A DNA stretch of 64,000 bases. Source: Trichormus variabilis 0441 (lineage in GTDB: Bacteria; Cyanobacteriota; Cyanobacteriia; Cyanobacteriales; Nostocaceae). A program made the position numbers and the translations under genes. The notes beneath the pieces were generated by a model. The model was not told the origin of the DNA and did no database searches. It was given only the letters and a program-made list of their open reading frames with translations. The stretch spans positions 3,354,001 to 3,418,000 of the forward strand of contig NZ_CP047242.1 of NCBI RefSeq assembly GCF_009856605.1. The letters are read 5' to 3'. Below, piece by piece: positions 25,992-35,111 of the stretch (the stretch's first letter is position 1; each line of letters begins with the position of its first letter).

Positions 25992-28535
25992 TTGAAACTA
26001 AATCAGTATATCTATCTAGGTATAGCAAGTACGATTTGCTTGCTGATAACCCAGAAAGCAAATGCACAAGAGAAGCCGATAAACACAAAGGATATTGGAT
26101 TAATTACAAATATTCCTCAACTCAGTGATATTCAGCGTCCAGCAACGAGTGTTAAAGATTGGCTAGCACAGTCAGCACCAACCCCTCCACAAATCAAGAT
26201 TACTGGTGTGCGAATCAATCGTACAGACGATAATTTCGAGCTAATTCTCGAAACTCCAGATGGAGAAATATCTGCACCAGAAACTCTTCAAGAAGGCAAT
26301 ATATTTATTGCAGATATCCCCAATGCAATACTAGCTTTACCAGAAGGAAAGGTATTTCGGGAAGACACACCAGTTGATGGTATTTCTTATGTGACGGTAA
26401 CACAGGAGGAATCTAACAACACGGTGCGTGTAACGATCTCATCCCCAGGAAATCTACCACCAATCCAGGTGGTGAATCAATCCAATAATTTAACGATCGC
26501 CCTTACTCCTACTCCTACTTCCCCAGACATTGAATTGATAGTAACCGCCCAAAAACGCCCCGAAGACGCGCAAGATGTCCCCCTTAGCTTGACGGTAATT
26601 CCTCAACAAGAAATCGAAGACGCTCAAATTCGTTCTTTCCAAGATATCGCCAACAACACACCCAACTTTAGTTTTCTCCCCACCACTGCGGGGAGTGCTG
26701 ATTTTAGTTACTACAGTGTGCGGGGGTTAAATAACTTTAACTTTTTAGCCAATCAAGACACCGTTGGCTTTTACATTGATGATGTTCCCTTCGATTATGG
26801 CGGCTTTTTAGATGTTGGTTTGATTGATTTAGAACGGGTAGAAGTTTTGCGAGGCCCCCAAAGCACCCTCTATGGTAGAAGTAGTCCGGCTGGGGTGGTG
26901 AATGTAATTTCTCGCCCACCAAGTAATCAGCCAGAGATGCGAATTAGCGCCCTTTACGGTAGCTACAACAACCGGGAATTGCAATTATCCCTCAGTGATG
27001 CCATTATTCCCGATAAACTGGCATTTCGACTAGCAGGCGCATACAACGCACGAGATGGCGTATTTGACAATATCTTTCTGAATAAGCCAATCGGAGAGCG
27101 ATCGCAACTCACAGGACGCGCTCAAATTCTCTGGACACCCACACCAGAGTGGAATATATCGTTTAACGCCTATGCCAGTGACAACGATAATGGCAATCCT
27201 ACCTTTTCTCGACAAAACGCACAAAACCCTTTTCAAGTTTCCCAAGAAGTTGATGGTTTCAATCGCCTCAGCACTAATACCCAGGCGCTAAAAATTAGCT
27301 ACAACGGCAATGGATTTCGGGCTACGTCTATTACCAGCAGGCGATTTAGCAATCAAAATACCTTGGTGGGTGACAATTTCCCCGGTGATTTGCTACAGCA
27401 AATTATTGGTATCAATTCGACCCTGTGGTCACAGGAATTTCGCCTCCAATCCCCTGAAAGTGCCGACCGTTTGCGGTGGTTGCTTGGTGGATATTACGAG
27501 TCACGGAATTTTAATGTTCTAGATGACACCTTTAAATATACTGATGCTGGTGCAGTAGCCTTTGGCGTACCAGCCCCAGGAAGCGATCGCGTTTCCGCAG
27601 AACAAAATCGTCAAACCTACGCCATATTTGGACAAATTGACTACAAACCAATTGCACCACTAACTTTGTTTGCAGGTTGGCGCTATGAAACTGCTGACGC
27701 TGAACTCGACCGTCGCCGTGTTTTTGTCAATCCTGATGGTACAGTCAATCCACCCACCGCAGAAGTACGCAATGCTACCCTTAATAGTGACGCATTTATC
27801 CCCCGCTTTGGCTTACAGTATCGCTTCAATCCCAATTTAATGGCTTACGCCACAATAGCTAAAGGCTACAGACCAAGTGGATTTAACTACCGTGCAGATA
27901 CAGAAGATACACGCCGATTTCAAGAAGAAACCACCTGGACTTACGAAGTAGGCTTAAAATCTTCTTGGTTAGATGACCGACTGAGTGCAAATCTATCTAT
28001 TTTTCAAAGCGATGTTGATAACTACCAAGTGCTGCTGACCGATGATTTTGGCTTTTTTAGAAACGTTACCAATGCAAATGTCAAAGTCACAGGTTTAGAA
28101 TTTGAACTCAAAGCCAAGCCTTTACAAGGACTAGATTTAATTGCTGGTATTGGCTACGTGGACAGCAAATTTAAAAACTATAGAAATCCTTTCACAAATG
28201 GAGACTTTAGCAATAACCGCGTTCCTTTCGCACCGGAATTAACCTACAATTTAGCCGTTCAATATCGTAGTCCCGGTGGTATTTTTGCCCGTGCAGAATT
28301 GCGCGGTTATGGAATAACTTACTTTGATGATGCTAACCAAGTGAAGCAAGACCCCTATGCACTAGTAAATGCCCGGATTGGTTATGAGGGCGAAAAATAT
28401 GGCATTTATCTATATGCAAATAACTTGTTTGATACTCGTTATATTACCTCTGGTTTCCTATTCCCACCACCTAATGTAACTGCGGGATTTGGCGACCCGG
28501 TAACTTATGGTGTGCGAGTAAGTGCGAGTTTTTAA
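25992..28535 (+). CDS. TonB-dependent siderophore receptor with N-terminal AMIN domain
   Basis: 847 residues. Order: signal peptide (KLNQYIYLGIASTICLLITQKANA-Q), AMIN domain (about 75-165; ITGVRINRTDDNFELILETP), plug (VTAQKRPEDAQDVPLSLTVI to RVEVLRGPQSTLYGRSSPAGVVNVISRPP), then the 22-strand barrel, ending with ...VSASF, the aromatic end for outer-membrane assembly. It imports ferric siderophores with TonB energy. There is no in-frame ATG near the signal peptide; the TTG at 25992 gives a clean one, while the frame is open back to 25944. It is followed after 66 bp, across a terminator-like hairpin, by an MFS gene. The locus recalls the Anabaena receptor IacT (all4026); identity not verified. 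Confidence 0.93.
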   Translation: MKLNQYIYLGIASTICLLITQKANAQEKPINTKDIGLITNIPQLSDIQRPATSVKDWLAQSAPTPPQIKITGVRINRTDDNFELILETPDGEISAPETLQEGNIFIADIPNAILALPEGKVFREDTPVDGISYVTVTQEESNNTVRVTISSPGNLPPIQVVNQSNNLTIALTPTPTSPDIELIVTAQKRPEDAQDVPLSLTVIPQQEIEDAQIRSFQDIANNTPNFSFLPTTAGSADFSYYSVRGLNNFNFLANQDTVGFYIDDVPFDYGGFLDVGLIDLERVEVLRGPQSTLYGRSSPAGVVNVISRPPSNQPEMRISALYGSYNNRELQLSLSDAIIPDKLAFRLAGAYNARDGVFDNIFLNKPIGERSQLTGRAQILWTPTPEWNISFNAYASDNDNGNPTFSRQNAQNPFQVSQEVDGFNRLSTNTQALKISYNGNGFRATSITSRRFSNQNTLVGDNFPGDLLQQIIGINSTLWSQEFRLQSPESADRLRWLLGGYYESRNFNVLDDTFKYTDAGAVAFGVPAPGSDRVSAEQNRQTYAIFGQIDYKPIAPLTLFAGWRYETADAELDRRRVFVNPDGTVNPPTAEVRNATLNSDAFIPRFGLQYRFNPNLMAYATIAKGYRPSGFNYRADTEDTRRFQEETTWTYEVGLKSSWLDDRLSANLSIFQSDVDNYQVLLTDDFGFFRNVTNANVKVTGLEFELKAKPLQGLDLIAGIGYVDSKFKNYRNPFTNGDFSNNRVPFAPELTYNLAVQYRSPGGIFARAELRGYGITYFDDANQVKQDPYALVNARIGYEGEKYGIYLYANNLFDTRYITSGFLFPPPNVTAGFGDPVTYGVRVSASF

Positions 28536-28548
28536 TCTTGATTTTGGA

Positions 28549-28576
28549 GGCGACAGTAAACATTATTTCTGTCGCC
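28549..28576 (+). terminator. Hairpin between TonB receptor and MFS gene
   Basis: GGCGACAG and CTGTCGCC pair around TAAACATTATTT, followed by ATTTTGCCCTTTTC. It lies 14 bp after the receptor stop and may terminate or attenuate transcription into the transporter gene. Confidence 0.7.
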
Positions 28577-28601
28577 ATTTTGCCCTTTTCTAAGTGCTAA
28601 T

Positions 28602-29792
28602 ATGTTTCCTAAACTGATTTTACTCGCCACACTTTATATCTGTCAGTTTATCCCGACGACATTCTTTATTCAAGCATTACCCGTTTTCATGCGACAACAA
28701 AAAATGTCGCTGGATTTGATTGGATTTCTAGGTTTATTAATTCTACCATCAGGATTAAAATTTCTTTGGTCTCCATTCATTGACCGCTACCGTTTAGGCA
28801 AACTAGGGCATTATCGCGGTTGGATTATTTGCTTTCAGTTATTGTTGATTTCAACCATGTTAGTAACGGCTTTTCTGGACATTCAAGATAATTTAAACGC
28901 ATTACTAACTTGTATGTTTCTAGCATCTTTATTTTCAGCAAGTCAAGATATTGCTACTGATGCGTTGGCAGTCAATTTACTCGAACCTCAAGAACGTGGA
29001 TTAGGGAATGCAATTCAATCTGGAGGGAATATTTTCGGCGCAATTCTTGGTGGTGGGGTAATGCTCATTCTCCTAGATAAAATTGGCTGGCGATATAGTT
29101 TAATTACTATGTCGATATTTATGCTGGTAAACTTAGTTCCCATATTAATTTATAGAGAAAAAAGTCAGCATCAACTAGAAAATTCAACCTTTTTTAGGTC
29201 ATACTTTCAACCATTTGCTAGCTTTTTATCACGTCCAAAAGCATTACCTTGGCTTTTTATTGTCCTGCTATATATGATGGGTGATAGTGTAACTAGTCTG
29301 ATGATTCGCCCACTTTTGGTAGATAGGGGTTTGTCTTTACCAGATATTGGTTGGATTTTAGGAATAGTGAGCTATAGCGCCCGTATTTTTAGTGCCTTGA
29401 TTGCCGGCTTAGTAATTGTCAAATTAGGGAGGGCAAAATCTCTAATTATATTTGGACTAATAGCAGCCCTGACAACACTTCTATATGTTATTCCTGCCAT
29501 TGGTATGAGTAGTTTAATTGTACTTTATACAGTTTGTATTGTAGTTAATTCAACCCAAAGTATGGCATATACTGCGTTACTCAGTGCCATGATGGATAGA
29601 TGTGAAAAAAATACAGCCGCTACTGATTACACAATTCAAGTTTCTGTAATGTTTTTAGGTGGAATTGCTGCCACAGTCTTGAGCGGAATGTTGGCAAGTA
29701 CAATGGGTTACAGTTTTATATTTATAATTAGTACAGTAGTAAGTTTGTTAAGTGTATTTTTGATTACGAATAAATATGGAGTTACTTCTTGA
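28602..29792 (+). CDS. MFS transporter (AmpG/RhtX-like), siderophore-linked
   Basis: 396 residues with about 12 membrane helices. SASQDIATDALAVNLLEPQERGLGNAIQSGGNIFGAILGGG is the AmpG/RhtX-type signature region; PSGLKFLWSPFIDRY follows the second helix. RhtX/FptX members import siderophores across the inner membrane and substitute for an ABC system. From memory a gene at this place in Anabaena (all4025, SchE) has been linked instead to schizokinen export, so direction cannot be decided from sequence. Genomic coupling to the TonB receptor supports a siderophore role either way. ATG at 28602. Confidence 0.85.
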   Translation: MFPKLILLATLYICQFIPTTFFIQALPVFMRQQKMSLDLIGFLGLLILPSGLKFLWSPFIDRYRLGKLGHYRGWIICFQLLLISTMLVTAFLDIQDNLNALLTCMFLASLFSASQDIATDALAVNLLEPQERGLGNAIQSGGNIFGAILGGGVMLILLDKIGWRYSLITMSIFMLVNLVPILIYREKSQHQLENSTFFRSYFQPFASFLSRPKALPWLFIVLLYMMGDSVTSLMIRPLLVDRGLSLPDIGWILGIVSYSARIFSALIAGLVIVKLGRAKSLIIFGLIAALTTLLYVIPAIGMSSLIVLYTVCIVVNSTQSMAYTALLSAMMDRCEKNTAATDYTIQVSVMFLGGIAATVLSGMLASTMGYSFIFIISTVVSLLSVFLITNKYGVTS

Positions 29793-29803
29793 AGCTGTCT
29801 AAC

Positions 29804-29907
29804 TTATACCGTTTCTTAATGAAGATGTGCTTGATTCTGAACTGTAGAGACGTTGCATGAAACGTCTCTACATCATTGATTGGGTGCAACTTCATAGAGA
29901 ATTGATA
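29804..29907. repeat. Hairpin mobile repeat, GTAGAGACG family, copy 2 (inverted)
   Basis: It starts ATACCGTTTCTTAATGAAG, has the central hairpin GTAGAGACGTT...AACGTCTCTAC at 29844-29871 and ends GTTGCACTT-like sequence then CTTCATAGAGAATTGATAT, the reverse order of 7033-7140. It lies 12 bp after the MFS stop. Confidence 0.83.
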
Positions 29908-30076
29908 TTGCTCTTACAATAATTCAAATACTCCCCTAATCCTTGTTAATACAGTAAATTAGCGATCGCTCTTTGAGAAAAACTTTCTGGTTGACTGAGA
30001 AATGTTCTGTTACCATGCGACTGCGAACCCAAGATGCTACGCAGGTCAAGATTTAAACGAATTCAGAGGTTAGTTC

Positions 30077-31519
30077 ATGAACTTTCTATCGGACACCGTT
30101 GCTTTATCGCGGATGCAGTTTGCATTGACGGCGATTTTTCATATGCTATGGCCTGTTCTCACCACTGGGATGGGGATTTATCTGGTTATTGTTGAAGGAA
30201 TGTGGTTAAAAACACGCCATCCTGATTACTACCACCATGCCCGTTTCTGGGCCAAGCTGTATGTGTTGAATTTCGGGATTGGTGTAGCATCTGGCTTACC
30301 AATGGAGTTTCAATTTGGTACGAACTGGGCCCCATTTTCCGAAGCGGTAGGCGACTTTTTTGGCAGTATTTTAGGCTTTGAGGCTTCGATGGCATTTATG
30401 CTAGAAGCCGGATTTCTGGGTATTATGCTGTTTGGCTGGGAACGGGTAAACCCAGTGATTCACTATTTTGCCACGATTATGGTTGCTTTTGGTGCAAACC
30501 TATCTACCTTCTGGATTTTAGCGGCAAACTCTTGGTTGCAGACCCCAGCCGGTGGGGAAATAGTAAATGGGAAGTTTGTTGTTGATGATTACTTTCAGGC
30601 AATTTTAAATCCCTTCATGGTCAACAGTGTCTCTCATATGTTTTTGGGAACACTGGAAACTTCTCTGTTTGTGATTGGGGGAATTAGCGCCTGGTATATT
30701 CTCAACAACCGTCATCAAGCTTTCTTTGCGCGATCGCTCAAAATTGTCTTAGCAACAGCGATCGCTGTCACCCCATTACAAATCTATGTCGGACACCTCA
30801 GCGCTGAACAGGTAGCTGACTATCAGCCTACAAAACTCGCAGCGATGGAAGCTAAGTGGGAAACCTCTCCAGCCGGACAGCCTGCGCCCTGGAGTGTAGT
30901 TGCATTACCCAATAATCAGACTGAGCAAAATGACTGGGAAATCTCAATTCCCAACGGCTTAGGCTACATTTTGGAATTCAAAAAAAATCTGTCTAAACCC
31001 GTTCTGGGACTGAAAGAGTGGAAACCTGAAGATCGCCCCCGGATGGTGGGGTTGATTTATTACTCCTTCCGCATCATGAGTGGTATCGGCTTTTTCTTGG
31101 CTGGCTTGATGGGTATCAGTGTGATTCAATGGTTGCGGGGTAAACTTTCACCAGAAGCGATCGCCGGGCAAAAATGGCTACTGCGAATCTGGATTTTAGC
31201 AGCTCCATTGGGCTATATTGCTGTAGAGTCAGGCTGGATTGTGCGCTGTGTCGGACGGCAGCCCTGGGTAGTTTATGGGAAAATTCGCACAGCAGATGGC
31301 GTTTCCCACCTACCGGCGACTGAGGTTTTAACATCCTTGCTCATTTTTGCCGGAATTTATACAGCCCTGTTTATTTGTGCTTTATTCTTTGGTAGTCGGA
31401 TTATTCGTCAAGGCCCCAATTTGGAGCTTCCGGTTCCAGGTATTGACACCAAACCAGGCGTAGAAACTACTCCGGCTGAATTTGTTCCCGATCAACGTCC
31501 TGTGGAAGCACAGCAGTGA
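30077..31519 (+). CDS. cydA: Cytochrome bd quinol oxidase subunit I
   Basis: 480 residues. It oxidises quinol and reduces O2 to water with hemes b558, b595 and d. The N-terminus RMQFALTAIFHMLWPVLTTGMGIYLVIVEGMWL, with His in the first helices, FGTNWAPFSEAVGDFFG, AANSWLQTPAGGE, and the C-terminal GRQPWVVYGKIRTADGVS are diagnostic. The Q-loop is short, as in the cyanide-insensitive CioA type rather than E. coli CydA. Nine or so membrane helices. ATG at 30077. The 240-bp gap to cydB is filled by tandem repeats (31529-31632), so coexpression probably depends on read-through. Confidence 0.96.
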   Translation: MNFLSDTVALSRMQFALTAIFHMLWPVLTTGMGIYLVIVEGMWLKTRHPDYYHHARFWAKLYVLNFGIGVASGLPMEFQFGTNWAPFSEAVGDFFGSILGFEASMAFMLEAGFLGIMLFGWERVNPVIHYFATIMVAFGANLSTFWILAANSWLQTPAGGEIVNGKFVVDDYFQAILNPFMVNSVSHMFLGTLETSLFVIGGISAWYILNNRHQAFFARSLKIVLATAIAVTPLQIYVGHLSAEQVADYQPTKLAAMEAKWETSPAGQPAPWSVVALPNNQTEQNDWEISIPNGLGYILEFKKNLSKPVLGLKEWKPEDRPRMVGLIYYSFRIMSGIGFFLAGLMGISVIQWLRGKLSPEAIAGQKWLLRIWILAAPLGYIAVESGWIVRCVGRQPWVVYGKIRTADGVSHLPATEVLTSLLIFAGIYTALFICALFFGSRIIRQGPNLELPVPGIDTKPGVETTPAEFVPDQRPVEAQQ

Positions 31520-31528
31520 AAAAGCAGA

Positions 31529-31632
31529 GGTGCAGAGGTGCAGGGGAGAGAAACCACACTACACCAAGCGCCTCTTTACCTAGTTGATAGTGGGTGCAGA
31601 GGTGCAGGGGAGCAGAGGAGAGAAACCACCCA
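31529..31632. repeat. Direct repeats between cydA and cydB
   Basis: A unit GGTGCAGAGGTGCAGGGGA followed by GAGAGAAACCAC occurs at about 31529-31558 and again, with an extra GCAGAG, at about 31593-31630. The units are also internally repetitive (GCAGAGGT). A further hairpin-prone segment (GAGCGCAGTCG...GGACGCTGCGCC) follows to about 31688. Such sequence inside a conserved two-gene operon is unusual. Confidence 0.75.
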
Positions 31633-31757
31633 CACTTCGTCAAGCGGTAGTTGAGCGCAGTCGAAACGAGCGTGCGGACGCTGCGCCATCGCCAGGGACA
31701 AGGCTTTGAACCTGATCTTTTTCGTAAATCAAATAGGTAAAACAATTCAGTAATTAT

Positions 31758-32771
31758 ATGGAGAATTTAGAACACTTTTTAGCCCAGGTATGGTTTGTCA
31801 TCTTGGCTCTGTTTTTGTTTCTCTACGTCATGTTAGACGGGTTTGATTTAGGCGTAGGTATTCTGTCCCTAACCAGTTCCAATGAGGAGCGACGGGACAT
31901 TTTAATGACGAGTTTGGGTAATATTTGGGATGCCAATGAAACCTGGTTGGTGTTGATGGGGGGTGCGCTGTTTGGGGCATTTCCCCTGGCTTATGGCACC
32001 ATTTTGAATGCTCTCTACATTCCCATTTTTGGCATGATATTTGGCTTGATTTTTCGGGCTGTGGCCTTTGAATTTCGAGAGCATTCGACAAACAAAGTAT
32101 TTTGGAATATAGCCTTTGGAGTTGGGAGTTTCATGGCGGCGCTGTTTCAAGGATTTGCCTTGGGGAGCATTTTAGAAGGCATTAAGGTGGATGAATCAGG
32201 TCACTTTATCGGTAGTATGTGGGATTGGCTCGATTGGCGATCGCTCTTAGTTGCCTTGACATTGATTCAAGGTTATGTATTGATTGGCTCTACCTATCTC
32301 ATATTAAAAACTGAGGGAGAACTGCAAACATCCCATTACCGCACAGCAAAAATCGCTGCTTGGACAACTCTTATCGGTGCAATCTTAATCACCATCGCCA
32401 CCCCTGTTGTGTATGAAAATGCCAGGGCAAAGTTATTTCACCAACCAGAAGTATATCTATTTTCACTCATTCCTGTGTTAGGTGTGCTGCTGATTGGGTT
32501 ATTGATTCAAAGCCTGAACCGCAAAGCAGAAACCACTCCTTTAGTTTGGACAGTGCTGCTTTTTCTACTTACCTTTGTAGGTTTGGGATTAGTTGTTTTT
32601 CCCTATATCATCCCTCCAGGTATTACCATTTATCAAGCAGCCGCAGCACCTAGCGCGTTAGTGTTCATGATTATCTTCATTGGATTTTTGATTCCCATTA
32701 TGTTGTTCTACAACATCTACAATTACATTGTGTTTCGCGGGAAAGTTATAGGTACACATTATGGAGAATAG
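31758..32771 (+). CDS. cydB: Cytochrome bd quinol oxidase subunit II
   Basis: 337 residues, about eight membrane helices. LYVMLDGFDLGVGIL, the ILMTSLGNIWDANETWLVLMGGALFGAFPLAYG block, and RAVAFEFREH are standard CydB motifs. With CydA it forms the membrane bd oxidase. There is no ATG-overlap with cydA; a 240-bp repetitive spacer separates them. ATG at 31758 after ATTATATG. About 150 bp downstream begins a region of decayed genes. Confidence 0.96.
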   Translation: MENLEHFLAQVWFVILALFLFLYVMLDGFDLGVGILSLTSSNEERRDILMTSLGNIWDANETWLVLMGGALFGAFPLAYGTILNALYIPIFGMIFGLIFRAVAFEFREHSTNKVFWNIAFGVGSFMAALFQGFALGSILEGIKVDESGHFIGSMWDWLDWRSLLVALTLIQGYVLIGSTYLILKTEGELQTSHYRTAKIAAWTTLIGAILITIATPVVYENARAKLFHQPEVYLFSLIPVLGVLLIGLLIQSLNRKAETTPLVWTVLLFLLTFVGLGLVVFPYIIPPGITIYQAAAAPSALVFMIIFIGFLIPIMLFYNIYNYIVFRGKVIGTHYGE

Positions 32772-32998
32772 GTAACACCAATTTAAGCCATAATTGTTGA
32801 TTTTTGTCCAAATTCCCAGATCGTAGTAAATTCGGTTTTAACTATTATTGCTAATGGGTTACGAGTAGGCGATTGTCCTCCGCACAGCGTCTCCTAGAGA
32901 AGACGTACAGCAGGCGATCGCTTCATTGTACTATTTCTGGAGAAGTTTGAATAGTGAGGATAATGGAGGGTGGAAATTTAAACGCAGAGGTACGCAGG

Positions 32999-33246
32999 GT
33001 GTGACTATAATTGCAGCATTGCACGATTTGAATTTAGCTGCTAGTTATTGCGATCGCATTTATGTTGTCCATCATGGCACAATCAAAGCAGTAGGAACGC
33101 CTCAAAACTTACTGCAACCTAGTTTAATTCGGGAGGTATTTGGTGTAGGTTCAACAGTGGAAATCGACCAAAGTAATGGTAAATTACACATCGGCTTTTT
33201 TTTAGATACGAAAATAGAGAGCAAGAGGAATTTTCTTACTTCTTGA
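32999..33246 (+). pseudogene. Remnant of ferric-siderophore ABC transporter ATPase (FecE/FhuC-like)
   Basis: Only the C-terminal 80 residues remain: GVTIIAALHDLNLAASYCDRIYVVHHGTIKAVGTPQNLLQPSLIREVFGV, i.e. the H-loop His after the lost Walker B, and the typical FecE tail. Walker A, Q-loop and signature are gone. Similarity begins just after ACGCAGAGGTACGCAGGG (about 32981-32998), a repeat type common in Nostoc genomes, so the 5' two-thirds was probably lost by recombination at such a repeat. The open frame extends back to 32926 but encodes no family sequence there. Confidence 0.85.
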
Positions 33247-33430
33247 ATCTTGCTACTTTATCTATATTTTTTTATCAGGTAAGTCTCCTTGTCAATTGGG
33301 TTTGAGATGCGTTAACCCTAACAGTAGACATCGTTATAATATTATCAAAATAAAGTAATTTCACGGAAGAATATACTTAAAAAGTATTTTAAGCTTGAGA
33401 AATAAAATTGTTTGTTACTTTCACGCAACC

Positions 33431-33931
33431 ATGCTCAAATACTCAAATTTGCTGTTAGCAATCATAGGGATTTTCTGCATATTTAATTACTCAGAAATAC
33501 AATCTACTCAAGCTCAAGCACCAGCAAAAGCTAAGCTGACTTACAAAGAGAAATTTGATCGACATACCAGTTTTGTAGATGAAAACTGTGTGCGTCCAGA
33601 AAAGCGTAGATTCGAGGGTCTAGAATATGAACTGTGCCGGATGGAAGATATTCACACCAGAGTTAGCATGGAAGGGCCAGAGGGGGAAAATGGACCAACT
33701 GCTTACTTCTATGGCGGTAAACTATTTGCGTTTAGAGATACTGGTAGTGGTCAAGCCTGGATGTTTCAAGACGGAAAATTAATTGCGGAAGTGGAAGTGG
33801 GCTTTGTTGCCCCAGAATACAATAAAATCACAACTCGATTTCCCCCTAAAATCCGTCAGGAATATACTGCTCGATCAATAGAGTCTACCCGAAATATGCT
33901 GAAGGTTTTTGGCTCTAATTTTAATCTGTAA
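33431..33931 (+). CDS. Secreted protein of unknown function
   Basis: 166 residues from ATG 33431, which gives a clean signal peptide (LKYSNLLLAIIGIFCIFNY...STQAQA). A TTG at 33395 is in frame but would bury it. The mature part has two Cys (VDENCVRPEKRR, YELCRMEDI), then VSMEGPEGENGPTAYFYGGKLFAFRDTGSGQAWMFQDGKLIAEVEVG, a beta-strand pattern. I recognise no family. Periplasmic or exported location is inferred. It stands between two pseudogene fragments but is intact. Confidence 0.7.
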   Translation: MLKYSNLLLAIIGIFCIFNYSEIQSTQAQAPAKAKLTYKEKFDRHTSFVDENCVRPEKRRFEGLEYELCRMEDIHTRVSMEGPEGENGPTAYFYGGKLFAFRDTGSGQAWMFQDGKLIAEVEVGFVAPEYNKITTRFPPKIRQEYTARSIESTRNMLKVFGSNFNL

Positions 33932-34131
33932 AAATAGTTCGTAAAAAGTTTTTAGTATTTAGAAAATGCAACATAATGGTTTCGATTTTATCAACATCAA
34001 GTAATTGCAATTGACAATCGATAAATTACGTAAGATTGACCATGCACAAAACACAGTATTCCCTAATCTAGCTACCCAATGCTAGGAATACTCATTTTAC
34101 ATACCATCTCAAATATCAAAATTGTGGAGAA

Positions 34132-34857
34132 ATGATGATACCAAAAACATATAGATTCATCGTACCAAGCTGCTTAGGAATTTCAACCATACTGATGTTA
34201 CTAAACACAGGTGTAAATCAAAAAGCGATCGCCAATACTTCCTCACAGAATATATCTCCGGTAATCGTTTCCCAGGCTCAAACAACGACTGACCCGTTGG
34301 TAGAACTGGGCATTACAAGGCAAGAACTCGAAAAAGCTCTTGCTGAATCCGATGAAGCGATTAAGCTCAATCCTAATGATGTAGATGCTTATTTAGGTCG
34401 GGCAATGATTCGTCATTTCTCAAAAGACTACGCAGGTGCAATTTCTGATTACGAGCAAGCTATCAAACTCCGACCACGACCAAAGGACGTTTCTGTATAT
34501 TCCAATAGCGGCAAAGCTCACGCTGAATTAGGCGACCACAAAAGTGCGATCGCAAAATATAACACAGCCCTCAAAATCGATCCAAATGGAGTTTTTAGTT
34601 TATTTATCTACAATGATAGGGGTCTTTCCTATCTGGCTTTAGGGGATACTAAAAGTGCGATCGCAGACTTTAATCAAGCAATTCAACTCGCTCCTGAATC
34701 CGCAGACTCCTACTATAATCGAGGTCTTGCTCAACGTCGTTTAGGTCAAAAGCAAGCCGCTATTGCTGATTTTCAAAAAGCAGCAAAATTCTATCAAGCA
34801 AATAACAAAACTGAGGAATATAAAAGGACTTTGAAGCAATTAGAAGAGCTTCAGTAA
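34132..34857 (+). CDS. Exported tetratricopeptide-repeat protein
   Basis: 241 residues. A signal peptide (about 1-35, RFIVPSCLGISTILMLLNTGVNQKAIA) precedes about four TPR units from residue 68: DEAIKLNPNDVDAYLGRAMIRHFSKDYAGAISDYEQAIKLRP, a unit at about 120-150 (SNSGKAHAELGDHKSAIAKYNTALKIDP), then YNDRGLSYLALGDTKSAIADFNQAIQLAP and YYNRGLAQRRLGQKQAAIADFQKA. TPRs mediate protein-protein contacts; partner unknown. Two adjacent ATGs start the frame after GTGGAGAA; the first is used. Two HIP1-type cores lie inside. Confidence 0.87.
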   Translation: MMIPKTYRFIVPSCLGISTILMLLNTGVNQKAIANTSSQNISPVIVSQAQTTTDPLVELGITRQELEKALAESDEAIKLNPNDVDAYLGRAMIRHFSKDYAGAISDYEQAIKLRPRPKDVSVYSNSGKAHAELGDHKSAIAKYNTALKIDPNGVFSLFIYNDRGLSYLALGDTKSAIADFNQAIQLAPESADSYYNRGLAQRRLGQKQAAIADFQKAAKFYQANNKTEEYKRTLKQLEELQ

Positions 34858-34949
34858 AGAACTGTCCATAACTAGTACCCCAAGACAAAAGTAAAAAGCA
34901 CAAAGTGGACGGTGTCGGTTTCCGTCACGTCTCACTTTACAAGGAGGAA

Positions 34950-35111
34950 AAAATATCTCTAGAGCGAAGGATGGGGCGGTGGTTTGGGATTAATATATGT
35001 GGCGATCGCACCAATGGTATGACCAAGGAATTCACCGTTCCTTCATATCTGCGGACTGATGCAGCCTTATTTTACCGCAGCGATCGCTCAATTCTTCCAC
35101 ACGCTACTTAA
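34950..35111 (+). pseudogene. Remnant of a second TonB-dependent siderophore receptor
   Basis: The barrel C-terminal region is split between two frames. One reads EGWGGGLGLIYV, the other GDRTNGMTKEFTVPSYLRTDAALFYRSDRS, the well-conserved block before the last strands of FecA/FhuA-type receptors. The join is at GTGGCGATCGC (about 35000); restoring one G gives the expected YVGDRTN and rejoins the frames. The sequence then runs into unrelated DNA before the usual RAALNIRNLFD block. Both a one-base deletion and 5' and 3' losses are thus visible. Confidence 0.8.

Noticed and set aside
31467..31745. Minus-strand open frame across the cydA-cydB spacer
   Set aside because: It is made of the GGTGCAGAGGTGCAGGGGA repeats and overlaps the cydA end.
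32926..32998. N-terminal part of the ABC ATPase frame as real protein
   Set aside because: These codons fall on ACGCAGAGGTACGCAGGG repeat DNA and resemble no ATPase; I start the remnant at 32999.
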